Shown here in pieces: positions 1-9,116 of a stretch of DNA of 64,000 bases. The stretch is from Sulfurimonas sp. HSL-1716 (GTDB taxonomy: Bacteria; Campylobacterota; Campylobacteria; Campylobacterales; Sulfurimonadaceae). The first letter of the stretch is position 1. Each line of letters starts with the position of its first letter. The position numbers and the translations under genes were made by a program. The stretch covers positions 248,001 through 312,000 of the forward strand of contig NZ_CP147918.1 in assembly GCF_039645975.1 (NCBI RefSeq). Direction: 5' to 3'. Below the pieces are notes generated by a model, which saw nothing but the letters and a program-made list of their open reading frames with translations, was not told the DNA's origin and did no database searches.

Positions 1-1
1 G

Positions 2-550
2 GACGTCGTAAAAGGCAAACCCCTCATTAACATCCCCGCCTGTCCGGCAAACCCGGCCAACATGGTAGGGGTCGTTATCCACTATATCCTCACGGGACAG
101 CTTCCCGAACTCGATTCCCTGCTGCGTCCGAAATTCGCCTTTGGATACCGTATCCATGACAACTGCGAAAGACGCGCGCACTTCGATGCGGGAGAGTATG
201 TGGAAGAGTGGGGCGACGAGGGAGCGAAGAACAATTTTTGTCTGTACAAGATGGGATGTAAAGGCCCGATGACGTTTAACAACTGCTCCATCATACGCTA
301 TAACGAAGCGGTGAACTGGCCGATCGGGGTCGGACGCGGATGTATCGGCTGTTCGGAACCCGATTTCTGGGATAAATACGCATATGAACGCCCGATGGCA
401 AACGCGAAGATAAAAGCGCCGGCGGGCGGAGTCGAGAAAAGCGTCGATGAGTTCGGTCTGGGACTGCTCACCGCAGCGGGTATAGGTATAGGTATTCATG
501 CGATCGCCAGTGCAATCGGCGGTAAAAAAGAAGACGGAGGAGCAGAATAA
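2..550 (+). CDS. hydA: [NiFe] hydrogenase small subunit, C-terminal part (5' truncated by window)
   Basis: The frame is open from the first bases, so the start lies outside the window. The product is the Fe-S electron-transfer subunit of a membrane-bound group 1b uptake hydrogenase. Visible are the conserved NIPACPANPANMVGVV stretch, the distal-cluster region DNCERRAHFD, and the medial/distal cysteine block MGCKGPMTFNNCS followed by GCIGCSEPDFWD. A hydrophobic segment near the end (LGLLTAAGIGIGIHAIASAI) is the usual C-terminal membrane anchor that docks on the cytochrome b subunit. A Tat signal is expected at the missing N terminus. The stop codon overlaps the hydB ATG by one base (TAATG), so the two subunits are translationally coupled. 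Confidence 0.95.
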   Translation, partial: DVVKGKPLINIPACPANPANMVGVVIHYILTGQLPELDSLLRPKFAFGYRIHDNCERRAHFDAGEYVEEWGDEGAKNNFCLYKMGCKGPMTFNNCSIIRYNEAVNWPIGVGRGCIGCSEPDFWDKYAYERPMANAKIKAPAGGVEKSVDEFGLGLLTAAGIGIGIHAIASAIGGKKEDGGAE

Positions 551-2328
551 TGAGCAAGAAACATATCGTAGTGGATCCTATAACACGTATAGAGGGGCAT
601 CTGAGGATCGAGGCGGTCATAGACGAGAACAACACCATAGTAGACGCATACAGCGCATCGACGATGTTCCGCGGGATAGAGACCATCCTGCAGGGGCGCG
701 ATCCGCGCGACTGCGGACTCTTGGCTATGCGTATCTGCGGCGTGTGTACGGGTACGCATTACCAGAGATCCATCGAGGCCGTCGAAGATGCATTTGATAT
801 CACCATCCCTAAAAACGCGCGTATCGTGCGCAACCTGATTCAGGGATCGCTCTATGTCCATGACCATCTCGTACACTTCTACCATCTGCATGCACTTGAT
901 TTCGTGGATGTGGTCTCCGCACTCTCGGCAGATCCCGCAAAAACCGCCGCAGAAGCCAGAAAGTGGGCAGGTGTCGCGGGCGTGAACCCGTATACCGACG
1001 GTCAAGGCGAGTTCAAGGAGATCCAGGACCGTGTCGCCAAGTTCGTAAAACAGGGACGCCTTGGAATATTTGGCAACGGGTACTGGGGCAACAAACACTA
1101 TAAACTGACCCCCGAACAGAACCTCATAGGCGTGGCGCACTACCTAAAGGCGCTGGATATTCAGCGCGACCTGGCGAAGATGCAGGCGATATTCGGCGGA
1201 AAGAACCCGCATCCACAGTCCATCGTGGTGGGCGGTGTGACCTGTGTGCAGGATATCGAGAACCCTGCGCGTATAGCCCTGTTCAAACAGCTGCTCTCAG
1301 ACGGTACGAGATTCGTAAAAGAGGCATACCTTCCCGATGTTTACATGGCGGGGACGATGTACGCCGATGAGGCGACCGATTCAAAAGCCACCTTCAGCGA
1401 GCTGATGGAGGGCAAAGGCGTAGGCGGAACGGGAGGCGGTCTGCTTAACTATATGAGCTACGGGGATTTTCGTCTGGACGATACCGGCTTTTATAAATCC
1501 GCTCTGCTTTTTCCCAGCGGCATAGTGTACGGCGGCGATATCTCCAAAGTACAGGATGTGGACCCTCAAAAGATCGCAGAGGACGTCACGCATGCCTGGT
1601 ATGAGGGAAGCAAACCTCTACACCCTTACGACGGTCAGACCATTCCTAAATATACAGGTCTTGACAAACGCTCAGACGGTATCGCCTACCTGAAGACGAA
1701 TGAGAAATACAGCTGGATAAAATCTCCTATCTACAACGATACCCGCGTAGAAGTGGGACCGCTTGCGCGTATGATCGTGGGAGTGGCAAGAAAAGACGAG
1801 AGGATCACCAAATACGTGATGAACTTCTTAAAACGCGGAAACCTTCCGGTCTCCGTGCTCTTTAGTACCGTAGGAAGAACCGCGGCGCGCGCGGTGGAGA
1901 CGGAGCTGATGGCCGATATGCTCGTCGAGTGGGCGGATGAACTCGCCGCAAACGCAGCAGCGGGCGATCTTCGCACCTGGACGGAGTTTGACTTTGATAA
2001 AGTGAGCGTAAAGACCAAAGGTATGGGACTTGCAGAAGCGCCCCGCGGTGCTTTGGGACACTGGGTAAAAATAGCAGACGGCAAGGTCGCCAACTATCAG
2101 GCCGTGGTCCCTTCTACCTGGAACGCCGGACCGCGTGATTATAAGGGAAGGATGGGTGCATACGAGGCAAGCCTCATCGGCACGAAAGTGGCCGACCCAC
2201 AGCAGCCTTTGGAGATCATCCGCACCATCCATAGCTTCGACCCGTGTATCGCCTGTGCGGTGCATGTGCTCGATACGAAGGGCAAAGAGCTGGGCGTCTA
2301 TAAGATAGACACGCAGTGCAGTGTCTAA
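550..2328 (+). CDS. hydB: [NiFe] hydrogenase large subunit
   Basis: This is the catalytic subunit carrying the NiFe(CN)2CO centre; it oxidises H2 at the periplasmic face. At 592 aa it is full length. Both nickel-binding motifs are intact: RICGVCTGTH near residue 60 and DPCIACAVH near residue 564. The 20 residues after that His (VLDTKGKEL and on) form the C-terminal extension that a maturation endopeptidase removes after nickel insertion. The early RIEGHLRIE motif is also typical. It sits between hydA and hydC with overlapping or nearly overlapping codons, as in the Wolinella and Helicobacter hyd operons. No anomaly is seen. Confidence 0.97.
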   Translation: MSKKHIVVDPITRIEGHLRIEAVIDENNTIVDAYSASTMFRGIETILQGRDPRDCGLLAMRICGVCTGTHYQRSIEAVEDAFDITIPKNARIVRNLIQGSLYVHDHLVHFYHLHALDFVDVVSALSADPAKTAAEARKWAGVAGVNPYTDGQGEFKEIQDRVAKFVKQGRLGIFGNGYWGNKHYKLTPEQNLIGVAHYLKALDIQRDLAKMQAIFGGKNPHPQSIVVGGVTCVQDIENPARIALFKQLLSDGTRFVKEAYLPDVYMAGTMYADEATDSKATFSELMEGKGVGGTGGGLLNYMSYGDFRLDDTGFYKSALLFPSGIVYGGDISKVQDVDPQKIAEDVTHAWYEGSKPLHPYDGQTIPKYTGLDKRSDGIAYLKTNEKYSWIKSPIYNDTRVEVGPLARMIVGVARKDERITKYVMNFLKRGNLPVSVLFSTVGRTAARAVETELMADMLVEWADELAANAAAGDLRTWTEFDFDKVSVKTKGMGLAEAPRGALGHWVKIADGKVANYQAVVPSTWNAGPRDYKGRMGAYEASLIGTKVADPQQPLEIIRTIHSFDPCIACAVHVLDTKGKELGVYKIDTQCSV

Positions 2329-2339
2329 GGAGGCTTATC

Positions 2340-3041
2340 ATGAACTCTGAACATAAACAGGTAAGACGCATGACGAGTGCGGGACGTATCATCCACTGGG
2401 CGAATGCGATCTCGATGGTCGTTGCGATCATAACGGGTCTGTATATAGGGCATCCCTATTACCAGACACTCATCGCCGATGGCGCGGTGGACAAGTATGT
2501 GATGGCATGGAACAGATGGGGGCACTTCATAGTAGCCATCATCTTTGACGTCACCTCGGTGGTGATCGCGTATCTCTACTTCTTCAGCAGGTTTGAAAAG
2601 GCTTACAAGAAGGTGATTCCCACCGCAAAGAACGTCTCGGAGTTTTTCGAAGTGTTTTTAAACCTCGTGACGCTCAACAGACGTAAAAAGTTCGATTCCG
2701 CGCATACGGACAGTTTTAATTCCGTCTACTTTCTCATCTTCCACCTGCTTTTGGTGTGGATGCTCTTTACAGGACTGCAGCTGTACGTCTCGGGGCTTGA
2801 ATCGGGGATAAGCTCGATAGGGAACTGGTGGCCGTGGATGCTGCATCTGACGACCGACTGGACGCTCGTCGTGACGGGAGGGACGATCATGGATGTCCGT
2901 ATCGCGCATCACTACAGCATGTGGTATATCGTCGCGTGGGTGATGTTTCATATCTATTATCAGATATGGCGCACCGTATTCTGGAAAGAGGGCGATATCG
3001 CCATTGTGTTTGGCGGCAGCAAATTCGTCAAAGAGAACTAA
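2340..3041 (+). CDS. hydC: Hydrogenase cytochrome b subunit
   Basis: This di-heme membrane cytochrome b passes electrons from HydA to the quinone pool. ATG 2340 is preceded by AAGGAGG at 2326-2332, which is far better than the in-frame ATG 24 bases upstream that lies inside hydB; the protein is then 233 aa, normal for the family. Four hydrophobic segments are visible (around IIHWANAISMVVAIITG, HFIVAIIFDVTSVVIAYLY, VYFLIFHLLLVWMLFTG and HHYSMWYIVAWVMFHIYY), with histidines in the first, third and fourth that fit heme ligation. It is the last structural gene of the hydABC unit. Confidence 0.93.
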   Translation: MNSEHKQVRRMTSAGRIIHWANAISMVVAIITGLYIGHPYYQTLIADGAVDKYVMAWNRWGHFIVAIIFDVTSVVIAYLYFFSRFEKAYKKVIPTAKNVSEFFEVFLNLVTLNRRKKFDSAHTDSFNSVYFLIFHLLLVWMLFTGLQLYVSGLESGISSIGNWWPWMLHLTTDWTLVVTGGTIMDVRIAHHYSMWYIVAWVMFHIYYQIWRTVFWKEGDIAIVFGGSKFVKEN

Positions 3042-3054
3042 TATGACACGGCAG

Positions 3055-3076
3055 AAGAGGAAGTGCTCTTCCTCTT
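3055..3076 (+). other. Intergenic hairpin after hydC
   Basis: A perfect 9-bp stem AAGAGGAAG/CTTCCTCTT with a TGCT loop lies in the 51-bp gap between hydC and the next gene. No T-run follows, so it is not a classic terminator. A stem at this place could protect the 3' end of a processed hydABC mRNA or attenuate the downstream accessory genes. The structure is seen; the role is inferred. Confidence 0.55.
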
Positions 3077-3092
3077 TGCTAAAAGGAATCAA

Positions 3093-5015
3093 ATGGCATT
3101 CGTGCTGGAATTAAAGACAAGCTCTTCTCAAGACTATATCAAAAACTATATCATCAGTATCATCAGAGAACACGGAATAAAAGCTTCCGTACATAAAGAG
3201 GCGGGAAAGATCGTCTGTGCTCTGGCATCGGGACATAAGGACCTGCAAGGTTGTGTCGATGCGATAGCACGGCGTCTGCCGGCATCCTGTTTCTTAACGG
3301 GCAGTGCGCACTATGAAACAAAGGAGGAACCGCAAAGCCTTCCCTCATACGAGATACGCTATCCGCTGGGTCTTGGCCTGTGCCCCTCCTGCCAAAAAGA
3401 GATCTTCGATCCCTCTTCGCGCAGATATTATTACCCCTTCACTCCTGCAGCCACTGCGCAGGACAGTACGGATTTTTTACGGGCTTTCCCTATGAGCGCA
3501 AGAACACCTCTTTTAAGTTCTTTCAGGCCTGCGGGGAGTGCGAGTCTGAGATAAACGGCGTGGGGATCAGAGAAGCCCATAGGATCAACAGCTGCCATAA
3601 ATGCGGCGTACCCGTGAGGCTGGTGCATAAAGGCAAAGAGCGCTACGCAAACGACGCGGGAAGTTTTAGGACGATGTTTGAGGTCGCGGCAAAAGCGCTG
3701 CTTGACGATAAACGCCTCCTCGTCAAGACGGCCATGGGGTACAGACTCTTTTATAAGAGCGAACATGCACACAAGAGTTCGATCCTTATGATGATCAATG
3801 CCAAAAAGATCACGGAGTATCTCTCCCTGATAGATCAGGAGTTCAACGCGCTGCTTTGCATCGAGCGGCCGATCCTGCATATGGCCCTAAAAGAGGAGGG
3901 GTTAAAAAGAGCACTGGGAAACACCGCCGATGTCAAATACCCCGACGAAGGCTTTACCGTCCTGCTTGCAAAAGAGCTGCAAACACTGGGTACGGATCAT
4001 ATCTGCTACGAAGAGGCCCTCAGCGATACTCCTTGTGACATGGTGATGGATCATGATCTGGAGGTGACCCCAAAAAGAGCTGCGGCTCTTTATCGACAAG
4101 GATATCCGCTTCATCGCCGAAGGAGAGCGGGTATCCTTCCCCTCTGCACTTTTTCCCGCAACCGATACTCTGAGCATCGCCCATGAGCTTATAGGCATAA
4201 AAGAGGGAGATGAGATGCTCTTTGACAAGATGGAGCATTTCAAATCCGCCCATGTCTCAAAAGCGGTCGTCCTTGAAGGAGAGGATAAAGAGCGGTGGCA
4301 CTCCGAGCAGACCTCTATGCATCAGGATGAAGCCTCTTTTATGTCGGTGATCGCAGAACACGGTCTATTTGGCACAAGCTGCGTGGGGACATACTTCGAC
4401 GAGGAGGCCTCTTTTTTATACTATGACGGTAAGAAAGTGATACGCGTCGTTCCTCCCCGCGACTTTAACGCTGCTGATCTTTTAGAGAGGATGGCTGCTT
4501 TACGGGAGGGGTCCGAGCGTCTGGTGAATAACCTCAAAGCCAAACTTCCCGCCGTGTATCAAAAACTCGAGCTTCTCCAAGAGAGGGGCAGCATAGACCT
4601 CTTTGAAGCCACGGCCGTCATACTGGGGCTTGATGAGCAGAACATGCGCGGTGTCACCAAAGAGGCGCTGAAGTTCATCGGCAAAGGGGGTATCCAGATA
4701 GACACCCATGTCAAAGACAACCGCTTCGATCATATCGCGTTTCTCTCGAGCATAGTGAGCTATCAGCTCGGCGGTGTAGAGAGCGTGCTTTTGAGCTACT
4801 CCATATTCGAATCCCTCGGGGATTATTTCAGCGAGCTGATACAGGAGATAAAGACAAAGACCAAAGCAAAGAACGTCATCCTCTGCGGCAGCCACTTCGC
4901 CAACCTCTCCCTTTTCAGCCGTATGCACAGAAACCTCAAACAGACGCCTTTTTTTATGAACGTCAACTATCCCATAGGCAAGGAGAATGCCGTTGTCGGC
5001 GGAGCCTATCTCTAA
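3093..5015 (+). pseudogene. HypF-like hydrogenase accessory gene (HydE-like), broken by two frameshifts
   Basis: Three overlapping frames form one former gene of exactly 641 codons. ATG 3093 follows AAAAGGAAT. The first part reads to a HypF-like zinc-finger half, GLCPSCQKEIFDPSSRRYYYPF. The frame then needs one extra base near 3441-3443 to continue as TSCSHCAGQYGFFTG, and loss of one base in the A5 run at 4072-4076 to rejoin as TPKELRLFIDKDIRF. The last part (ending IGKENAVVGGAYL) resembles the HypF/Kae1-like ASKHA domain, with ILCGSHFANLSLFSRM standing for the HypF CGGVFQN segment. YrdC looks absent or diverged. Its place after hydC suggests the epsilon-specific HydE accessory protein. The two shifts cancel, so they are either sequencing indels or a recent pseudogene; as printed only fragments can be made. 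Its 3' end overlaps hypF. Confidence 0.72.
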
Positions 5016-7269
5016 AAGAGCGCGCATCAGGGTCAAAGGGGTGGTCCAGGGGGTCGGGTTTCGTCCGTTTGTCTATCAGCTGGCTTTAAAACATTCTCTT
5101 GAAGGCTTCGTGCGTAACGATGCCCATGGTGTCCTGATAGAGGTGCAGGGAGAAGAGACCTCTCTTGCTTTGTTCATAAAAAAGCTCAGCGAGGAGTCTC
5201 CCGTACTTTCAAAAGTAGAGAGCGTGACAAGCGGGGATATTCCCCTTAAAGACACAAGCGGCTTTCGTATAGAGCTTTCGGATGAAAAGCTCTCAAAGCT
5301 TACGATGGTCTCGCCAGATATCGCCGTGTGCGAAAAATGCAAAGAGGAGATGAGCAATCCTGCCAATCGCAGATATGCTTACCCCTTTATCAACTGTACC
5401 GACTGCGGGCCGAGATACTCCATCATCAAAGAGCTTCCCTACGACAGACCCTACACCTCTATGAACAGCTTTAAGATGTGTGAAGCATGTAAAAAAGAGT
5501 ATGACGACCCTGTAAACAGACGCTACCACGCCCAGCCCATAAGCTGTCCAGATTGCGGCCCGAGGCTTTATCTTTTAGACAAAGAGGCTAACAGAACGGC
5601 AGAAGACTCCGAGGCAATCTCACTCGCCGCAAAGCTCATAAATGAGGGGAAGATACTGGCCCTAAAAGGACTCGGCGGATTTCATCTGGTGTGCGACGCT
5701 TCAAGCGATGAAGCGGTATCGGCTCTAAGAGAGAGAAAAAGACGCCCGAACAAACCTCTGGCGGTGATGTTTGAAGATATCCAAGCGATAAGAAAAGAGG
5801 CTCTCATCGACGATGTACAGCAAAGACTTATCCTCTCTAAAGAACACCCCATAGTAATAGTCGCCAAACATCCCCGCGGCACTCTTAGTAAGTATGTGGC
5901 GCCCGATATTGACAGAGTGGGAGTGTTTCTGCCCTATACACCGCTGCATATCCTTCTGTTAAAACAGCTCAAAAAACCCATGGTAGCCACCAGCGCGAAC
6001 CTGAGCGATGCGCCTATTATCACGGATGAAAAAGATATCTTTAAAAAACTGGGCGGTGTGATAGACGCCGTACTCTCGTATGACAGAGAGATCGTAAACG
6101 GATGCGATGACAGCGTAGCGCAGACGGTTAGAGATAAGAACCTCTTTATGCGTCTTGCAAGAGGGTACACTCCAAAGAGCTTTCTGCTCCCAAAGAAAAG
6201 CAACAAGAGGATACTCGCGGTGGGTGCGAACCAGAAGAGCACTCTTGCCTTGGCGTTTGGCGATCATATCATCCTTTCTCCCCATATCGGAGACCTGGAC
6301 TCTCTTGATGCGTTTGAATATTTTACAAGGACACTGGAAACTTTTAAGAGGTTCTATGACTTTGCTCCAGACATCATCGTCTGCGACAAGCATCCGGAGT
6401 ACGAAACGAGTAAATGGGCGAAGCAGATGATAAAAGAGAATCCAAATATAGAGCTTATAGAGGTACAGCACCATTACGCCCATGCCCTTGCCTGCATGGC
6501 GGAGTACTCTTTGGATGAAAAGGTGCTGGCTTTTTGCTTTGACGGTACGGGATACGCAGACGATGGAACGATCTGGGGAGGAGAGGTCCTCATAGCAGAT
6601 ACGCAAAGCTATGAAAGAGTTTATCACCTAAAGGAGTTTCGTCTGATCGGCGGAAGCAGGGCGGTAAAAGAACCAAGACGCGCCGCACTCTCCCTGCTGT
6701 TTGAATGCTATGGCTTAGAAGAGGTGCTTGCTCTTGAGAACGAGACGGTAAAAAGCTTTACGCCCGAAGAGATAAGGAACCTTCACAGGGTGTGGCAAAA
6801 AGGGATCAACTCCCCGTATACCAGCTCCATGGGAAGAGTGTTCGATGCGGCGGCTTCTTTGCTGGGGGTGATACAAAAGCTTGATTACGAGGGGCACAGC
6901 GGTCTGCTTTTAGAGAGTATCACCGAGAGTGTGGATAAAAAGAAGAAGTTCGGCTACACGATAGAGGATAAAGCGATCGATATTTCGCAGATGATAAAAG
7001 AGATAACACGGCTTCAAGATGCAAAGAGGGGTGCGGGTATGCTCATCTCAACGATTGTAAATATTATATTGGATATAGTACAAAGATATCCGCAGTTTGC
7101 AGTGGTGCTGTGCGGAGGCGTGTTTCAAAACAGGGTGCTGGTAGACAACCTTATCGAGGTCTTCGAAGAAAGAAAGATCAGATACTACATACAAGAGAAG
7201 ACCCCGGTTAACGACGCATCCATCCCTTTGGGGCAGATCTGGAAAGCGGTGTACAGGAGAGATCGATGA
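4987..7269 (+). CDS. hypF: Carbamoyltransferase HypF (hydrogenase cyanide-ligand synthesis)
   Basis: HypF converts carbamoyl phosphate to a carbamoyl-adenylate and loads it on the HypE C-terminal Cys, the first step to the Fe-bound CN ligands. At 760 aa it is full length, with domains in order: acylphosphatase (RIRVKGVVQGVGFRPF near residue 13), two zinc fingers of CxxC-x18-CxxC type (CEKCKEEM to CTDCGPRY; CEACKKEY to CPDCGPRL, about residues 115-193), a YrdC-like domain, and a Kae1/ASKHA-like C-terminal domain with HHYAHALACMAEY and CGGVFQNRVLVDNL. ATG 4987 overlaps the upstream gene by 29 bases; TTG 4993 is a possible alternative. The stop overlaps the next gene's ATG. Confidence 0.96.
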   Translation: MPLSAEPISKRARIRVKGVVQGVGFRPFVYQLALKHSLEGFVRNDAHGVLIEVQGEETSLALFIKKLSEESPVLSKVESVTSGDIPLKDTSGFRIELSDEKLSKLTMVSPDIAVCEKCKEEMSNPANRRYAYPFINCTDCGPRYSIIKELPYDRPYTSMNSFKMCEACKKEYDDPVNRRYHAQPISCPDCGPRLYLLDKEANRTAEDSEAISLAAKLINEGKILALKGLGGFHLVCDASSDEAVSALRERKRRPNKPLAVMFEDIQAIRKEALIDDVQQRLILSKEHPIVIVAKHPRGTLSKYVAPDIDRVGVFLPYTPLHILLLKQLKKPMVATSANLSDAPIITDEKDIFKKLGGVIDAVLSYDREIVNGCDDSVAQTVRDKNLFMRLARGYTPKSFLLPKKSNKRILAVGANQKSTLALAFGDHIILSPHIGDLDSLDAFEYFTRTLETFKRFYDFAPDIIVCDKHPEYETSKWAKQMIKENPNIELIEVQHHYAHALACMAEYSLDEKVLAFCFDGTGYADDGTIWGGEVLIADTQSYERVYHLKEFRLIGGSRAVKEPRRAALSLLFECYGLEEVLALENETVKSFTPEEIRNLHRVWQKGINSPYTSSMGRVFDAAASLLGVIQKLDYEGHSGLLLESITESVDKKKKFGYTIEDKAIDISQMIKEITRLQDAKRGAGMLISTIVNIILDIVQRYPQFAVVLCGGVFQNRVLVDNLIEVFEERKIRYYIQEKTPVNDASIPLGQIWKAVYRRDR

Positions 7270-7823
7270 ATAAAGACGTTGCGATAATCGGTTCTGGAAA
7301 TGCCTTTTTTAAAGATGAGGGCGTAGGTCTGTATGCCGTGAAATATCTCAAAGAAAACTATGAGTTCACCCCTGAAATAGAGTTTGTCGACGGCGGGACG
7401 CTGGGTTTCTTGCTTATGCCTCTGCTGCAGGAATACAAAGAGGTAGTCATCGTAAACACGGCCTCAGAAGAGGGCAAAGAAGCAGGCAAGATAACAGTGA
7501 AAAGCTGCAACGAATTTCTTGAGGGTACGCTTGTCAAAAAAACGGCAAACGAGGTCGAGATCGCAGAGATGCTGCAGATATGCTCTATGGCTGAGTATAT
7601 GGCAGACACCGTTTTGGTGAGCATCGTTCCCGAAGATATCATCAGTGTGGAAGTGGGGCTGACGACTGCTTTGAGAGATATCTGGCAGGATTATATAAAC
7701 ACCGTCCTAGAGGTATTGCAGCAAAGCGGAGTAAAAGCCAAAAGGCGTGAGGATAAAATCTCTTTGGACGATATACTGCATACTTTTGCATACCCGAGCA
7801 TCGAGCATGGCAGAGGGTTTTAG
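7266..7823 (+). CDS. hydD: HydD-like hydrogenase maturation protease homolog with altered nickel-site residues
   Basis: A 185-aa member of the HybD/HyaD endopeptidase family, which clips the large-subunit C-terminal extension after nickel insertion. The N-terminal GSGNAFFKDEGVGLYA keeps the Glu that aligns with E. coli HybD Glu16. The residues aligning with Asp62 and His93 look replaced by Asn: VIVNTASEE where DAxxxG is usual, and TANEVEI where HxxG is usual. ATG 7266 overlaps the hypF stop (ATGA). A second paralog at 8467-9006 on the minus strand has the opposite pattern. The two share the C-terminal SLDDI(L/I)xTF ending, so they are close paralogs. This copy may be a non-catalytic partner or have an altered site; the alignment was done by eye. 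Confidence 0.8.
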   Translation: MNKDVAIIGSGNAFFKDEGVGLYAVKYLKENYEFTPEIEFVDGGTLGFLLMPLLQEYKEVVIVNTASEEGKEAGKITVKSCNEFLEGTLVKKTANEVEIAEMLQICSMAEYMADTVLVSIVPEDIISVEVGLTTALRDIWQDYINTVLEVLQQSGVKAKRREDKISLDDILHTFAYPSIEHGRGF

Positions 7824-7825
7824 CT

Positions 7826-8266
7826 TTATCCTTTTTTATTAACCAGAGCCTGCCAAAAAGGATAGACCTCGCAGCCTACACAAAAAGCGAACAGTGCTTC
7901 AAGCAAAGCACATCCGGTCAAAATGGCTACGATAAACGTTGAAACATGGATGAATCCAAACAAATAAGAGCTCATAGCGCCGATAACAAAGATCAGCCCG
8001 ATCTTTGCCGCGAACTGTTTGGGACCCGCATCGACTTCATGTATCTTTAATGAGGATAATCTGACAAGAAACCGGCTGAACAGAAACAGCGGACTGAGCG
8101 TTTTATATCCCGCCACTCTTACAAAAAAATCATAAAACAGGATAACAAGCCAGACAAGATCGGCAGAAAAAACAAAGATCAGACCAAAAACGGATACGAG
8201 ACCGGCATGCATCCTGATGGCGGTCTCATCTATTTTTCTATAAGTAATAGGGCATGCTTTGAGCAT
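7826..8266 (-). CDS. DUF4395 family membrane protein
   Basis: A 146-aa protein with about four hydrophobic segments. It begins MLKACPITYRKIDETAIRMHA and carries FCVGCEVYPFW near the end, the cysteine-containing signatures of DUF4395 (an integral membrane family often found near thiol and sulfur-handling genes). No function is established. It is transcribed towards the hydD-like gene, two bases separating their ends, and has its own consensus promoter with an embedded inverted repeat just upstream. Confidence 0.85.
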   Translation of the reverse strand: MLKACPITYRKIDETAIRMHAGLVSVFGLIFVFSADLVWLVILFYDFFVRVAGYKTLSPLFLFSRFLVRLSSLKIHEVDAGPKQFAAKIGLIFVIGAMSSYLFGFIHVSTFIVAILTGCALLEALFAFCVGCEVYPFWQALVNKKG

Positions 8267-8313
8267 CTTTTCTCCTTTGAATATTTTTGACGGGTAACGG
8301 TCATGACGGAAGA

Positions 8314-8342
8314 ATTATAAGTGAATACCTATTCATTGTCAA
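8314..8342 (-). promoter_or_regulatory. Sigma70-type promoter with inverted-repeat operator for the DUF4395 gene
   Basis: On the minus strand TTGACA (8342-8337) and TATAAT (8319-8314) are separated by exactly 17 bases, a perfect consensus. The spacer holds the inverted repeat TGAATA-N2-TATTCA (8322-8335), so a bound repressor would occlude polymerase. Transcription would start about 40 bases before the 8266 start codon. The sequence is seen; the repressor and its signal are unknown. Confidence 0.75.
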
Positions 8343-8449
8343 TGAGATGATCAAATATGTATTTTTAACTTACACGGTAATATGAGAGAAGAGGCTTTTC
8401 AAGGGGTTTACTGAGGCTATTGGAATTTGATTTTATACCATATCATTTT

Positions 8450-8468
8450 AATCCGGATTGTCCGGATT
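8450..8468. other. Inverted repeat at the 3' end of the maturation-protease gene
   Basis: AATCCGGA-TTG-TCCGGATT forms an 8-bp stem overlapping the stop codon of the minus-strand protease gene (8467-9006). On the minus strand it is followed by A-rich, not T-rich, sequence, so it is a weak terminator candidate at best. Confidence 0.4.
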
Positions 8469-9006
8469 ATCTTTTGGGATTTTTAAAAGTTTCTATAATA
8501 TCGTCTAAAGACACTGCATCGTCGTGTTTTTCTACTATGATGTTTTCTTTTTGCAGTATCTTTATGATGGTATCGATATAAGTCAAAAAAGATTCCCGTA
8601 ACTTTGGAGTCAGGCCTATGCCGACTTTTACGGTATCGGGTACTATTCCCAAAACGCTTGACTTTGGCAGAGGCCTGCCCATCAGCTCAAGCATATCGAT
8701 GCATTGCATCACCCCGACTTCGTGCGCACCTCCGGAGTTTATGCCGTACCCGCTGATCTCGCTTGAGGGGATATGGTAGATGCTGCCGGGCTTATCATCT
8801 ATGTTTATGGCATCCAGGATGAGAATAGAGTCGTTTTCCATAAAGAGGTTGAGAAGATTGATCCCCTCGACTCCGCCGTTTATGATCTTTATCTCAGGCG
8901 TAAAACGGTAGTTTTTCTCCAAGTATGACGTGGCATAGACTGCGATCCCGTCATCGAGTTCTAAAATATTGCCGACGCCCAGAACAATAAATTTCATCTT
9001 ACTCAT
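8467..9006 (-). CDS. Hydrogenase maturation protease (HybD/HydD family), second paralog
   Basis: This 179-aa protein belongs to the nickel-dependent endopeptidase family that trims [NiFe] large subunits. Family landmarks are GVGNILELDDGIAV, ILDAINIDDKPGS and GGAHEVGVMQ. The Asp and His equivalent to E. coli HybD Asp62 and His93 are present; the Glu16 position is Asp (DDG rather than DEG). It is encoded opposite to the hyd/hyp operons, which is unusual for a dedicated protease. It may process HydB in place of the degenerate 7266 paralog, or serve a second hydrogenase elsewhere in the genome. The start lies next to a T-rich region with a plausible SD (GGGGAG). Confidence 0.88.
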   Translation of the reverse strand: MSKMKFIVLGVGNILELDDGIAVYATSYLEKNYRFTPEIKIINGGVEGINLLNLFMENDSILILDAINIDDKPGSIYHIPSSEISGYGINSGGAHEVGVMQCIDMLELMGRPLPKSSVLGIVPDTVKVGIGLTPKLRESFLTYIDTIIKILQKENIIVEKHDDAVSLDDIIETFKNPKR

Positions 9007-9110
9007 TTTTTTCTCCCCAAGACATCTTATTCAAATAAATATTTTATAGTATTTAGTCCTAAAAATATATAAGAAATCAAAAGATTTATGTTTCTTTTAC
9101 ATAAATATAC

Positions 9111-9116
9111 TATAAT
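9111..9116 (+). promoter_or_regulatory. -10 element for the nickel permease-hypBCD unit
   Basis: TATAAT at 9111-9116 stands 42 bases before the permease ATG, preceded by the AT-rich periodic sequence typical of Campylobacterota promoters; no clear -35 is present. It would drive the permease, hypB, hypC, hypD and what follows. Confidence 0.55.

Noticed and set aside
4068-4077. CCCAAAA slippery heptamer at the second frameshift of the HypF-like gene
   Set aside because: A heptamer of this form supports -1 slippage, but restoring the frame needs +1 here; the first shift site has no slippery sequence at all. Programmed frameshifting does not fit.
7266-7823. Calling the first maturation protease a pseudogene
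   Set aside because: It is full length, in frame and coupled to hypF; only two putative ligand positions are altered, so a diverged function is as likely.
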